Assembly: GCA_028023455.1 (NCBI GenBank)
Contig: JAQFVV010000183.1
Location: forward strand, 124,001-188,000
Source: Epiperipatus broadwayi
Lineage: Eukaryota > Onychophora > Udeonychophora > Euonychophora > Peripatidae
Length of the DNA: 64,000 bases
Reading direction: 5' to 3'
Position 1 is the first letter of the stretch; each line of letters opens with the position of its first letter. The notes beneath the pieces are model-generated. The model worked only from the letters and a program-made list of their open reading frames with translations. It did not search any database and had not been told where the DNA came from. A program made the translations under genes and the position numbers. Below are positions 25,276 to 37,284 of the stretch, piece after piece.

Positions 25276-26689
25276 GTTTTTCATCCAGAAGCACGACCTT
25301 TTCCTCTTAGTTATTTTTAGGCTATTATGTCAGCACCGCAAACTTCTTCGTATTATTATTATTATTATTTCTTTTGCTTCATGACCCAGTTTTAATGCTC
25401 TAATATTAAAATTAAGCTTTGCTTAAAAGATATATATAAATGCCAATTACTTTTATTTGATTAATTAAGTTTATTTCAATCATATACAATCCTACCTTCG
25501 TGATTTATATATCTATATTTAAGAGTATCTATATGCCTTGGGGAAAATAAAGCGTTCGTCTTACTATTGTTAAAATAATTTGTCATTAAATATTTTGTCA
25601 TAGGTTTAAATATAATCAAATGTATTTTATGTATTTTCACGACCATAATGGCAGGAAAATAGTTTGTATTTATATCTGTAATGAATCCCAGAACGCTACC
25701 CTAATATATGTTAGTCACCACATTTCTGAACTGTAACCCAAAGCGTTAATAGCAATATTATGTAATTCCTTTTATTAACTGATTGGCATCTTAATATTGG
25801 ACCCACCAAAGATGTGTGTTTATTTGTAATATATTATTTAGCTAATAAAGAGCATATGAGAACTAATAGCGTGAATGACACTATGTAATCGCTTGCTCAT
25901 TCACGCACACACTAATGTACTTAATTTATAAATGTATATAACTAAATTTTCATTATATTAAACTATCTTTTATTGTTTAACTTATTTGAGTAGTTTGAAT
26001 TCCTTTTCCTCCACTTCTTCCACATATATTACAGCCATACTTATGTATATTTTAATATAATCATAATTAATAGATGTCTCATTGTCTTCTCAGCTTTGCT
26101 AGTCGGCCGAATTAAGATTAATTCTCATGAGCCATAACTATTATGTTATTCATTAGGTGTTCGATTTGGGACTTAGAGAGTGGGTTCGAATCCAGGCTGG
26201 TTCCTGACCTAAATCTTGGGCTTGACTGGGTTTGAAGTACATTTTGTGAGTTCCAGCTCATGTTAGATGGATAAACATATTTTTACCGGCACACTATTTA
26301 GTAATGAGAATAGAAAAATAATGTTACAATTGGTATTCTTGAAATTTTAGATAGGTGAATAGCATTATGTATTCCAAACTCTCTGCTTCTGCCTCTTCTG
26401 AATCATAAGAGGTAAACATTTATGATTTTAAATATGCAGATGCCATTACACATTGTGGTAAAATCTTATGTTATAATATTAATTTTACAAATCTTTGGCA
26501 ATATGCTAAACTCTGCTAAATTAGAGCATTTGTTAATGAATAAACATAAGGGAGCAGTAGTGCTGCTTAAGTAAAATCTGATAATACTAGTTATCACATG
26601 ACATTTTTGTTTTCTCACTAGTGTGTGTATGCATTGTAAATAGCATTCTTTTTAATGTTTAATGATTTAATTATTCTTGGGTTTTTTCC

Positions 26690-26792
26690 TCTGTCATAGC
26701 ATCGGTCGGGAGGCGAACCCGCAACAACCGTCTGCAACCAATTGCTTGCTTGCAAGGCAGCTGCACTGACCTCTTGGTCAGCAACGCTTGAC
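26690..26792 (-). mobile_element. tRNA-derived SINE (SINE-1), full-length copy
   Basis: The minus strand starts GTCAAGCGTTGCTGACCAAG. It continues through GCCTTGCAAGCAAGC and the variable-arm-like GGTTGCAGACGGTTG to the B-box region CGGGTTCGCCTCCCGACC. It ends GATGCTATGAC. It is nearly collinear with 40,348-40,569. A direct repeat TAATTATTCTTG lies on both sides (about 26,670 and 26,797), which fits target-primed reverse transcription. The A-rich tail appears as GGGTTTTTTCC on the plus strand. Confidence 0.85.
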
Positions 26793-26799
26793 TAATAAT

Positions 26800-28140
26800 T
26801 ATTCTTGTTTGTATGCTAATTGTGATCTTTTTTATATTTACATACAAAATTCAACATAATTATATAAAGGTTATAATTGCCTAAATTTAGTTACAATATT
26901 AGAACTTTTAATTTTTAAGGCTTTCATTCAGCTATTGCAATAAATTACTGACAGCATATAAATTGTTAAAAAAAATACGTATTTGAATAATTAAAAAAAA
27001 TGTGTTGTATAAGTAATTAGATTATTTATATATCTAAAAAAATACAAATGGTTATTAATTAATCTCAAACATATAAAAAAAAACAACATAAAGTTAAATA
27101 ATAAATAGTTAATTGGATGGTATTTGAACTAAATAAATTATGTATATATTTATTAACAAATAATGTAATCAATAAATAATATAAACATGGATTTAAATAA
27201 TTAAAAATAAATTAATTAACTATATGTTTAAGAATAAATTACAAAGTATGTCAAGGCCTTCAATTACATTTGAATTAATAAATAATAGCCCGCACTACAA
27301 AGATAGCATTAAAAAAAATAGCTAAAATGATTTAAAATAATAAATATTTAAATCTTGCAAAGCAATCCAAAAATATATTTAAAATTACTAAATTATTTGT
27401 ATGTCATTATCAATGTATAATATGTTATATTACATTATTCAGACTAAAATATAATTTATAATAAACAATAAAAAATAGAGGTGAGAGATGTTTGTTATTG
27501 AAAAAAAAACCTATAAAAACAAAAAAAAATAGTAAGTAAAATAATAATGATGATGATGATGATGATAATATAATAATAATGATAATAAGAAAACAATATT
27601 AATCTTTATTTTGAAATTTCTATATAGCAATGAAACACATATTTGTTATCTCATTTAGACCAAATCGAAATATTTAACCTATATATTATAACCATGAAAT
27701 TACATAATTTACTGTTTCATGTAATTAAAGGGAATAAACTGCTCTCCTATGTTTAGCAAGAACCAAGACGTCCATTGTAGGTCTTGCTATATATATATAT
27801 AGAGAGAGAATGTATAATATTTCTGTAGTTTAATTTTCACTATATCACTCTGACACAACGTAGGGACTGGGTCACCTGATTAGTTATAGTTCAGCACAAA
27901 ATGTTATGTTGGATATTATACATGTTTTTCATATGTCTTTGATCATATATATATATATTGTGACCTTCCAGGTTGGCAGTAGGAAGAAATGTGGGAAGTT
28001 CACATTTGTGTTAACAATGGCTAAAGATAGTTATCTTAAAAAAATGAATTGTGATATAATTTAATATTTAAAATTGAGGTTTTGGAAAATTAAACTTAAA
28101 TTGTGGTGAGATTTGCTATTTTAAATTAGATTTAAAATAT
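26800..28140. other. AT-rich sequence, no gene seen
   Basis: Strings of AAATAA and TTAAATAAT, a GATGAT run at 27,547-27,567 and short AT runs. No recognisable gene or repeat family. Confidence 0.45.
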
Positions 28141-28149
28141 TAATTCTTC

Positions 28150-28440
28150 AACCGCCTCTTACGAGGCATCTCGTCGACATCTGACGTCACTCTAACTCTG
28201 CTAGTTCTTATGCTAAAATATTTGTTTGACAGGTATTGATTAGGTTTTTAAAAGTTCTGTAAGATGGTGCCCTCTTCTGAATTATTTTACAAGTAAAAAA
28301 TCAAAAAAACCGCATTTAAAACTAAACAAAGAAAGAACATTGTCAGTGATTGGTTGTCAGCCAGCTCTCAGCCGAAAAAGACATTCTGATTGGCTGGAAA
28401 GAACAAAGAAACCGCCTGATCAAAGAAAATAAAGAAAAAC
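28150..28440. promoter_or_regulatory. Possible promoter-like motif cluster
   Basis: A perfect CRE palindrome TGACGTCA lies at about 28,182-28,189 beside CGTCGAC. Two inverted CCAAT boxes follow in related contexts: AGTGATTGGTTGTCAGCC (about 28,346) and TCTGATTGGCTGGAA (about 28,385). CRE plus paired CCAAT boxes is typical of animal promoters, and the block is richer in G+C than its flanks. No first exon could be recognised on either side. It may equally be part of an unknown transposon. Confidence 0.25.
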
Positions 28441-28449
28441 GCTGAGATT

Positions 28450-31400
28450 TTCATTTCGAATATAATTTTAAAGAATATTAAGTATATATTGAGTAATTAC
28501 AAATGATTTTCAGAGAGAATATTAAAAAAAACAAAATTATTTTCGAAAAATATTGAAGATTTTAGTAAAAATATTTAAGATTTAGCAAAAAGAAATCTTT
28601 ACTTTTCCATATCGTAAAATTGAAAAAAAGCGTTTGCGTCAGCACTTTTTTGTTTAGACATTCGCTTTATATTTGCCGAAATTGAATATATTTTATAATA
28701 AATAAATAGCAATTTATTTTTGAAAGAACTTTCGTTCTCTTTCATAACCTGAAAAATTAGTAATATACTTTTTATAAACGTATCTGAGTTGAATTTAATA
28801 TTATAGGCGAATATGTTTTAACAATAGGCTTTGTCTTCAGTTTGTGAGTTGGCCAATTAAAAGATTTGATTTTTACCTCATACAACCAATAATATAATTA
28901 GCGGTTTAAGGGTTAAACTTTAGTTGGATGTACCAATTAATAGAATTTAAAGTTATATATTTAATAGTGAAGAGGAAGACAGAAAAACATTAGGGAATGT
29001 TGGTAGAAGAATAGAATTAATAGGAAGGTTATATAGCAGGTATTGTTGATTGGTGTTTTAGATTATTGCCTACTCCAATCTAAGATTTAGCTTGTGTATG
29101 TGGATGTATGTTCATTTACATCATTTCATACTTTGTCCATTTTTTTTCATACAATTATTTATAATATCTAGATTGTAATAGTAAAATTTATATGCTAAAC
29201 AAAACAGATATACAGTACTCATATATAATTGATTAAAATGATTTTTTTATTTATATTTTTTTTATTATTTACTGGTTATGTATTGTTTCTAATAATACAT
29301 TTGGAATTATAAAAATTATCTCTGTATTTGTAAATTAATATTTAATATTTGATATTTTTATTTTATTTGATATTTTTATTTTATTTTAATACTCTATTGT
29401 TGTCAGTTTATAAAGCAAGCTAGTTTTGGAGTGTTGCCAAGTGATCAATAATAATAAAAAAAGAGGGCGTGAGTGTGTGTTGACAAAAAAAAAGTTTGTA
29501 CAGACTACTTAGGAGAGGAAAAGGATGAATATAAAAAAATAAACCATGTAGGGTTTCAGCTCTGACTTTGCCAGCTAGCAATTGGAGTTCACTATTAAAA
29601 TGCCTAAATATCACGTAAGAATATGCATTATAAAACATTTAACATTTTGTTGTAAATTGATAATACTTGAATTATGGAAAATATTAGAAATGAAAATAAT
29701 TGTGAGAAAACATATTCAATACTATTGCAAAATGCTTGACATATTTTCAATTTTTGAAAGCCTATTCTTAATATTACATAAAGTGAAATTTAAAAAAATA
29801 AGAATTTATTCAATATAATTTGTTTTCTTAGTAAAAGAATTATAAACTAAAGAATTTATTATTCACATATATATGACTGAAATAAATAATGAAATATATT
29901 ATTGAACGCCAGTTAGTGATCGTCTATAATAACTGCATACTGTCATGGAGAAATTGTTAACAATGGGAATAAAAAAAATTATATCAAATTTAAAATTAAA
30001 AGGATAAAACCTTAAAACTTTAATATAATTGTTTCACTTAATTGGAGATTTTATTTCGGGTGATTAATAAGATAATTCCAGTGCATGCTAATATATTTAT
30101 TACAAGATTTTCAATATTGGAAACTTTCGCAGTTATATCAAGTTATTTTTTTTAACCGTCAGGATTAACTTTTTATTTGTGATTCATTTATTATTAATAG
30201 AAGCAGCGTATACATCGTATATATATCGTTGACATTTCAAATAATGACTTTCAAGTTAATAACAATTCATCATCTAATGATTACATGTCGATAAGTATTT
30301 TTTTTATATACTAGAAATATAATTTATATATATATTTTAAAACTAATGTAACTGGTTAAATATATTGTCTTACAGGATTTAAAAATCATTCTATACATAA
30401 ATTTATATTCGAATGTGTGTGTACTGTTATAAATATTATTATTATTGTTTCCAAAATTATACTTTTGTTTTATTTCAATTATTTCGTAAATAAACTATAA
30501 ATATTATGATTGATAAATGCGTTATATTTATAACATTTATAAGCACACATATTCGAAAATATAGGTAATAAGGAATAGTAAAAAAAAAAACAACTATTAT
30601 TAAAATTAATGTTTGCAAATGAATATCAAAATCTTTATAATATATCATATTAATATCATATTCATTTCATTTTTTTTTAACAATTCATTTCTTTCAGTAT
30701 AAATGAGATGTTAGAGAGAAGTGTATTTTATCTAAGTAAGAAGGGTAAGTGGTAGAGTTAATAGCAAGATGTTTAGGATAATAATATATTTTGTTATTGT
30801 TATTTTGTCTTTATTTTCAATAAATATTTTATTGAATTAATACCCATATGAATTCTCCATTTCCACACACACATATATGGTTAACATAACATCGTTATAG
30901 AATATCTAGATTTGCCAGTATAAGTCGGGTTTCATTTAATTTGTCTGGTGTTAATAAATCTCAGTATTACAATGCCAATAATATATTTTACTTTGCTTAG
31001 AATAGATGGTGATGTGGATATAAAAGGTATCCAACCCTCATCATTATCTATCTTATACTAAATATGATAATTGATGATTGTGCAATAGTTTTAGTATTGA
31101 ATAGATGCTTAGAACATATTTAAATTAACATTATAGAATTATTGTTTATAGACGTTTTATCAACTTATTTGCCTCCTATATGAAGACCATATCCTATAAC
31201 CTCAACTGAGCTAAGCCATAGAGTAATTACAATATAAGAATGTTTTAAATAAGTTTAAAAGCAATTTACAATTATAAATTTTATTCTATCTTGTATAGAA
31301 TTGGCGCCTGTGCATTTGTAAATCTAGTAAAGTGAATAAGTGAAGAAGACAGAGGTTACAATATATATATATATATATATATATATGATTACATTTGTCC

Positions 31401-31800
31401 ACAAGATGTTAAAAACAAGAAACCAGTTCCTATTTTGCATGAAAGTAGCGTAGTAACAATTACATTATAGAAGTATTATTCATTAGGTGGATAATCTTTA
31501 GTTATAGTGAAGGACTAATACCAGTTATTAATATATAGTGTTATTTATGCTTAGTCTAAGGGGGAATGGTTTACCCCCCATAATTCCGCATATATATTCA
31601 ATAATGTGTTTTTTTTCATTAAGTAAATGGACAGTGTTTTAGAATTAATCAATACTTTTTTTCAATTGTTATCAATAATATGTTTTCTGGATTCCAGTAA
31701 CAATTTGAAATATTTTTTTTATATTTTATCTTGTGTGTGTATGCAAGAGAGAGAGAAATTCCAATTTTGATTTTTTTAAATTTGATATCTCATGGATAAA
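28450..31800. other. AT-rich sequence, no gene seen
   Basis: Contains a degenerate tRNA A-box-like motif on the minus strand (TTAGCTCAGTTGAGG at about 31,200-31,214) without a B box, and AT runs at 31,361-31,386. The paired open frames near 29,420-29,818 overlap on opposite strands and have no family resemblance. Confidence 0.4.
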
Positions 31801-31805
31801 TGATG

Positions 31806-32165
31806 AATTCATAGTATTATTTATGGGAGCTTCTGTGTAATAAAAATATAATAGCTAATAGCTGATGTTTTAGTACAATAGCATGTACTTTCCTCAGAGC
31901 TCCTTCTTTCTCAAATCACAAGAATGTGTATGGTGAAATTTAAAATCATTATTTTTTTCTTTGTTATTATCTCTTCATTCTCAAATTCTATTGACTGAGA
32001 AGTTTTAAAAAATATTTTATCTTCCAATAGCTTTTTCAAAATACTGTTAATATTTTAATTCACACTTTTCATTTATGCTCTTAGGCCTTTAAAAAATCTT
32101 CATAGTTTCTCTTAGCAATTTCTGTCATCAGCCATTTATTCACACATTAAATTAACTAACCATGG
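31806..32165 (-). mobile_element. Penelope-like element PLE-3, inverted-dimer left half
   Basis: The minus strand from about 32,130 downward gives AKRNYEDFLKA and then a decayed version of the C-terminal tail and 3' non-coding region found in the right half. The match runs for about 300 bp (31,806-32,118) with frequent differences. Shared blocks include CAATAGCTTTTTC, GAGAAGTTTTAAAAA, TTCTCAAAT and TTCATAGTATTATTT at the very end. Confidence 0.75.
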
Positions 32166-32532
32166 CATCAACTTTAACAAAACACATATTCTAGCAAAAA
32201 TTGAACAATATGATCAGAGCCTACTAAAGGAAATTATAGAGATTTTTAAAAGGCTTAAGGGCATAAATGAAATGTGTGAATTAAAGAACATTAACAATAT
32301 TTGGAAAAAGCTATTGGAGGATAAAATACTTTTTAAAACTTCTCAACCAATAGGATTTGAGAATGAGGAGAAAATAACAAGGGAAAAAAATTACTATTTT
32401 AAATCTCACCACACACACATTCTTATGATTTGAGAAAGAAGCTCTGAGAAAAGTATTTGTTACTGTATTGAAACATCAACTATTTTCTATTTTTTTATTA
32501 TGTGGAAGCTCTCTGAAATAATACTATGAATA
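32166..32532 (+). mobile_element. Penelope-like element PLE-3, inverted-dimer right half
   Basis: The plus strand reads HGINFNKTHILAKIE (about 32,160-32,205) and then SLLKEIIEIFKRLKG, followed by about 45 more open codons to a stop at about 32,432. The H-x-I-x-F-x-K-T-x-I-L pattern followed by an E-rich helix is the usual C-terminal end of Penelope GIY-YIG proteins. The 3' non-coding part then mirrors the left half. Only the last part of the element is kept in each arm. Confidence 0.8.
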
Positions 32533-32734
32533 TATATATATATAACGAAACTTGAATATATTCCAAATAACGGTAAATAACTTATAATATAATATAAATA
32601 AAAATTCATAGAGAAATATTTTCGATTATATTTATAGTCATTATCATCTCAACTCAAATTTCAAAAATGGAATCATTTATTACCATCCGGAAACACATGC
32701 CAATTTAAATATCCCACAATTTATTAATCCTAAC

Positions 32735-32940
32735 ATTTGCTGACTATCTATTTATTATCGTATTTTTATACCTATTAATAAAAACTGCCTCTTTAATTTT
32801 TCTTTTTTCATTATCTCTTTTTTGAGCTAAATTTTTTATCTTTTTTATATCAAAATCAAATTTGAAATTACAATTCCTATCATGATCATAAAAAAACGGA
32901 TTCTGTATATTGTTTATATATATGAAAATAATCACGTGTA
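32735..32940 (-). mobile_element. Penelope-like GIY-YIG C-terminal fragment
   Basis: The minus strand gives FFYDHDRNCNFKFDFDIKKI and then KRKIKEAVFINRYKNTIINR. This matches the equivalent part of PLE-2 (LDHEK, then FDIESVKIL, then KEAILINRN and INRQ at 18,690-18,850). It is a short isolated fragment with no RT region nearby. Confidence 0.75.
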
Positions 32941-33619
32941 TGTCGATTTAATATTGTATATAATTTAAAGTTGGATAAATTGAAATCATTGTTTAATTAT
33001 TATTAAGTTGGTACTATTTTTAGATTATAATACAATATTTAGAACTGGAGAAAGAGGTTGATATTTTTTAAAAAAAAAAAAAATTATTTTGTCATATTAA
33101 GAATGCATGATCGATATAGTGATTCCATATTTCTTCCAACATGTATTTCTATTCATTGTCAGATTATTTTTTGTTATTTGCATTCTATTTTTAATAAATA
33201 AGTTATTCATTTTAAAGCTAGCCTATTGTTATATTAATCCAGTTCTCATATCCAATAATATTTAATAGAATAACTGTATGCTGATTCATATTAATTATGG
33301 TATTTGCTTCCATGAATTAGAAATCAGTGTTATGATGGAAAAAGTTAATAAAGTATGGATAGTTTTATATCAATTCTGTAGAATCGCCTCAAGATAAGAG
33401 ATATCACCCCATATCATGATCTTTATTTTGGGTTTCAATAAATAGAAGCTATCTGTAATATTTTATTGAATACAAATATAATTTATATATTTGGAATTTT
33501 AGATGTGATTATATGAGTAGTATGGATGGCTGAAGAGTTTGAGGATAGAGTAGATTGAAGCCTGTCATTAAAGTATGACTATTTGCTAGCTTAATATAAA
33601 CCGAGCACTAATTATATTT

Positions 33620-33795
33620 GATGTGGGAGATGATAATCTGAACCAACTGATGAGTGCTATTTCAGCACGAAATACATATATTGGAAATCATTCATCTTTT
33701 TCACATTTGGGTGATCATGTGTTTTGGTTGCATGAGATAGAGCAGATAGCTGAAAGGAACTTGAAAGTCTGTGTTCAAATCCCTTATATAATTAA
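33620..33795 (+). mobile_element. SINE-like repeat (SINE-2), copy 1
   Basis: It aligns along its length with 34,722-34,895. Shared blocks are TGATAATCTG, ACCAACTGA, AAGTGCT or GAGTGCT, ACGAAATAC, CATATTGG and GAAAGTCTG. It ends with the B-box-like TGTTCAAATCCC (33,773-33,784). The A box is not clear. The 70-codon open frame across it is incidental. The two copies differ substantially, so the family is old. Confidence 0.6.
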
Positions 33796-34721
33796 AAGCT
33801 ATTTGTGTAATTTAACACCTTTACAATATTTTTAAGTGTTTAAGAATGCATCAGGAATTGTAATCAGTAGTTTGAAAAAAACTTGAATGCAAGCAAATTT
33901 TATATTTCAGAGTTTTTGGTTTGATCATCATCAAGGATTTGTAATATTATTTTAATTATGATAATATTCATTAATCAGTTTTAAACTCCTCACTATTACA
34001 TTTGGATAAAGCCAGTTTAAGAGTATCTTTAAATCGTCATTCCTTGCAGCTTGTAAAATATAAAATAATATATATTGTAATGGGAAATTCAGAAATGATT
34101 TCTTTATTATTCCCTTTGTAATTGTATGAAAACAAACATTATTTCTATTTTTAAAATGTATTTTTGCATATGTAAAGTTAGTCACACACACCCCCATTAT
34201 TAAATACTCTTGGCTTGCTCATTTTGCTTTTTCCCTCTAATACTTTTTTATCTTTAATATTTTTATTTTAAAATATGATTTGAGACTGCAGCTACTTTAA
34301 TACTTTTAAATATTATTTTTGATTTTTAATGTACGGATTCTAAAATAATATTCTAAGTAAGCTATATATATATATATATATATTGAATACAGCATGGTTT
34401 AATGACTAAAACAGGTATACTAATACCATAGACGACAACCAAGGAGGTTGAGCACTTTTCAAGTGGCCTGGTTAAAATGTGAGCACAAGAGATTGTCATG
34501 TGCCAGTTACTGAGTATTTTGAATGCGTGCCCTTCTTTGTTTTATCCTTCAATTAAGAATTTCTAAATGTTCAGTTTTCACTTAGTATTGGATGGTTAGA
34601 CAGTTTAATTAGAAGGCAGATATCTGAAATATATTAAGCCTGGTTGCCACCGGTAAAAAATTTTACTCATCATAGACTTAAACCTAAATTGTACATCAAT
34701 AACTTATTTTTTAATTCTTTA

Positions 34722-34895
34722 AGGTGTGGAAATGATAATCTGGACCAACTGACAAGTGCTGGTTTAGTACGAAATACTCATATTGGTGATTATTTATATT
34801 TTTAACATGCGTGTGATCAAGTGTATCAGCCGTATGAGACAGCATGGATGATTGAGGGTCGTGTGAAAGTCTGAGTTCAAACCTCCTATATATTA
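34722..34895 (+). mobile_element. SINE-like repeat (SINE-2), copy 2
   Basis: The same order of blocks as copy 1, ending in AGTTCAAACCTCC, which fits the tRNA B-box pattern. AGCATGGATGATTGAGGG, about 30 bp upstream of it, could be a weak A-box region. The 3' side is AT-rich. Confidence 0.6.
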
Positions 34896-35526
34896 CATAT
34901 AAAAGTGCAGGTATGAAAAAGCTTGTACTATAGAAAAAATTCTTTTCTGCTTAATTAAATGATTTTTTTTTTGCTTTTGTATGCATTGTTATTATCTAAT
35001 ATCTTTTTATTATATACGTTTTTTTTGCTTCTGTATAAAATTTATTATTTTTTATTCACGCAATACTCTTTTTTAATATATATTTCAAACAATCAAAATA
35101 AGAGTCATAGATCACATGACTCTATCTCTTAAGGCTTGTAAGTTACAAATAATGAAGATTGCCAATTCTTCTACAAGCTTTGTGATAAATGCTTGGCAAG
35201 AGCCAATATTTAAAATATCTCTCAAACATACTTCAAACATTTTGACTATCATATATTTAGTCATCTTAGGCTATATGTTTAGTCATTTTGGGCTATTTTT
35301 TTATAATATGCATGTATATACAAAGTTTATATGACTATACCTGTATATGGTATATCATTATTATTAATACATATACACTGCTTTTTCATCTATCATATTT
35401 AATCTATATTATAAAATAAAACAATGAGAGAATATTGATTGATATTTTATTAAATATTATTGCAATTTTATACGATTTGAATTAATTTCGTTTACTTTTG
35501 AAAAGTTGAAATTATATGAATATATA

Positions 35527-35900
35527 TTGTAACCGGACCGCCATACAACCGTTTTATTACGTCAGTCGTAACAATTTTCTGATGAGCATGCTGTAGGAAG
35601 GAATTATCAATTGACATTCCTAGTGCAGATGTTAATGGCACCTACAACAATATTTCCTGCTCATCAGAGGATGTAGTACAATAGAGACTGGGAACATCTA
35701 AACATTTATATGTTTGGTTTTCCAAACAGCGCCATTAGAGTTCCATCTCACTACAACCTGACTGGCCTAGGTCAAGTTATGTCAGACGTAGCTCAGAGAA
35801 CATGAGATTCTCATGAATCAATGCTATAATTGGTGAATGATGTGGTAGATAAACAAAATAGAATGGGATAAATGGACAACCAATTTAATTTTGAGTAACA
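35527..35900. other. GC-richer unassigned block next to a satellite
   Basis: The block begins TGTAACCGGACCGCC and has a 10-bp inverted repeat, CTGATGAGCA at 35,579 with TGCTCATCAG near 35,658. No reading frame or known family. It directly precedes the 131-bp satellite array, so it may be the rest of an element whose internal part was amplified. Confidence 0.35.
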
Positions 35901-35929
35901 AAAATTTATTAGATAACAATCAATTTGCA

Positions 35930-36876
35930 ATTTCAACAATAGTTCATTAATTCCTCTATGAGAATAAACTTGTAAACCTTCTGGTTTAGTAATAATTCAT
36001 TCCGAATTCATTTAATAGTTCATTTTAAATTCACTTGAGAGAAGAAAATTATGAATATCCTAATTCAATGATAGTTCATTAATTCTTTTATGGGAAGAGC
36101 TTGGGATTATTCTGGTTTAACAATAATTCATTCCGTATTCATTTAATAGTTCATCTTGAATTCACTTGAGAGAAGAAAATTATGAATATCCTAATTCAAT
36201 GATAGTTCATTAATTCTTTTATGGGAAAAGCTTGGGATCATTCTGGTTTAACAATAATTCATTCCAAATTCACTTAATAGTTTATTTTGAATTCACTTGA
36301 GAGAAGAAAATTATGAATATCCTAATTTAATGATAGTTCATTAATTCTTTTACGGGAAAAGCTTGGGATCATTCTGGTTTAACAACAATTCATTCCGAAT
36401 TCATTTAATAGTTTATTTTGAATTCACTTGAGAGAAGAAAATTATGAATATCCTAATTCAATGATAGTTCATTAATTCTTTTATGGGAAAAGCTTGGGAT
36501 CATTTTGGTTTAACAACAATTCATTCCGAATTCACTTAATAGTTTATTTTGAATTCACTTGAGAGAAGAAAATTATGAATATCTAATTTAATGATAGTTC
36601 ATTAATTCTTTTACGGGAAAAGCTTGGGATCATTCTGGTTTAACAATAATTCATTCCAAATTCATTTAATAGTTCATCTTGAATTCACTTGAGAGAAGAA
36701 AATTATGAATATCCTAATTCAATGATAGTTCATTAATTCTTTTATGGGAAAAGCTTGGGATCATTCTGGTTTAACAACAATTCATTCCGAATTCATTTAA
36801 TAGTTTATTTTGAATTCACTTGAGAGAAGAAAATTATGAATATCCTAATTCAATGATAGTTCATTAATTTTTTTAT
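35930..36876. repeat. 131-bp satellite array, about 7 copies
   Basis: Successive CTAATTCAATG blocks fall at 36,060, 36,191, 36,322, 36,453, 36,583, 36,714 and 36,845, giving a period of 131 bp (one unit lacks a base). Each unit contains ATAGTTCATTAATTC, GGAAAAGCTTGGGATCATT, TTCATTCCGAATTCA and CTTGAGAGAAGAAAATTATG. The first copy (about 35,933-36,059) is more diverged, as expected at an array edge. The other units differ by a few bases. Confidence 0.96.
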
Positions 36877-36892
36877 ATGAGAAGAGATATGG

Positions 36893-37280
36893 TAGTAATT
36901 AAACATTTATGATTTATAGAGTATTTTATCATTTGATAATTGAGGCATTTATATTTTAGCCAAATGTAGAAGCGTATTCTCACACATAAACTTCATTACA
37001 TTATAATAAGTTTAGAAGCAGTTAAATATCTATGATTTATGGAATATTTATCACTTGATAATTGAAGCATTTATATTTTAGCCAAATGTAGAAGCATATT
37101 CTTACACATAAACTTCATTACACTACAATGAGTTTAGAAGCAATTAAATATCTATGATTTATAGAGTATTTATCATTTGATAATTGAAGCATTTATATTT
37201 TAGCCAAATGTAGAAGCATATTCTTATACATAAACTTCATTACACTACAATGAGTTTAGAAGCAATTAAATATCTATAAT
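36893..37280. repeat. 122-bp satellite array, about 3 copies
   Basis: The CATTTATATTTTAGCC block recurs at 36,946, 37,068 and 37,190. Units also share AAATGTAGAAGC, ATAAACTTCATTAC and GAGTTTAGAAGCA. It starts within 20 bp of the end of the 131-bp array but has a different sequence. Confidence 0.95.
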
Positions 37281-37284
37281 TCGG

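Noticed and set aside
29420-29818. Paired overlapping open frames on both strands
   Set aside because: Short, AT-driven, and without any recognisable motif.
31192-31214. A tRNA gene on the minus strand
   Set aside because: Only an A-box-like motif (TTAGCTCAGTTGAGG) is present; no B box or folding follows.
33623-33835. A 70-codon plus-strand gene
   Set aside because: It lies within a SINE-like repeat whose second copy does not keep the frame.
35579-35668. A hammerhead ribozyme at CTGATGAGCA
   Set aside because: CTGATGA is present, but no stem II followed by GAAA can be formed on either strand.
35930-37280. CRISPR-like array
   Set aside because: Units are contiguous satellites with no short repeat and variable spacer pattern, and the DNA is eukaryotic.
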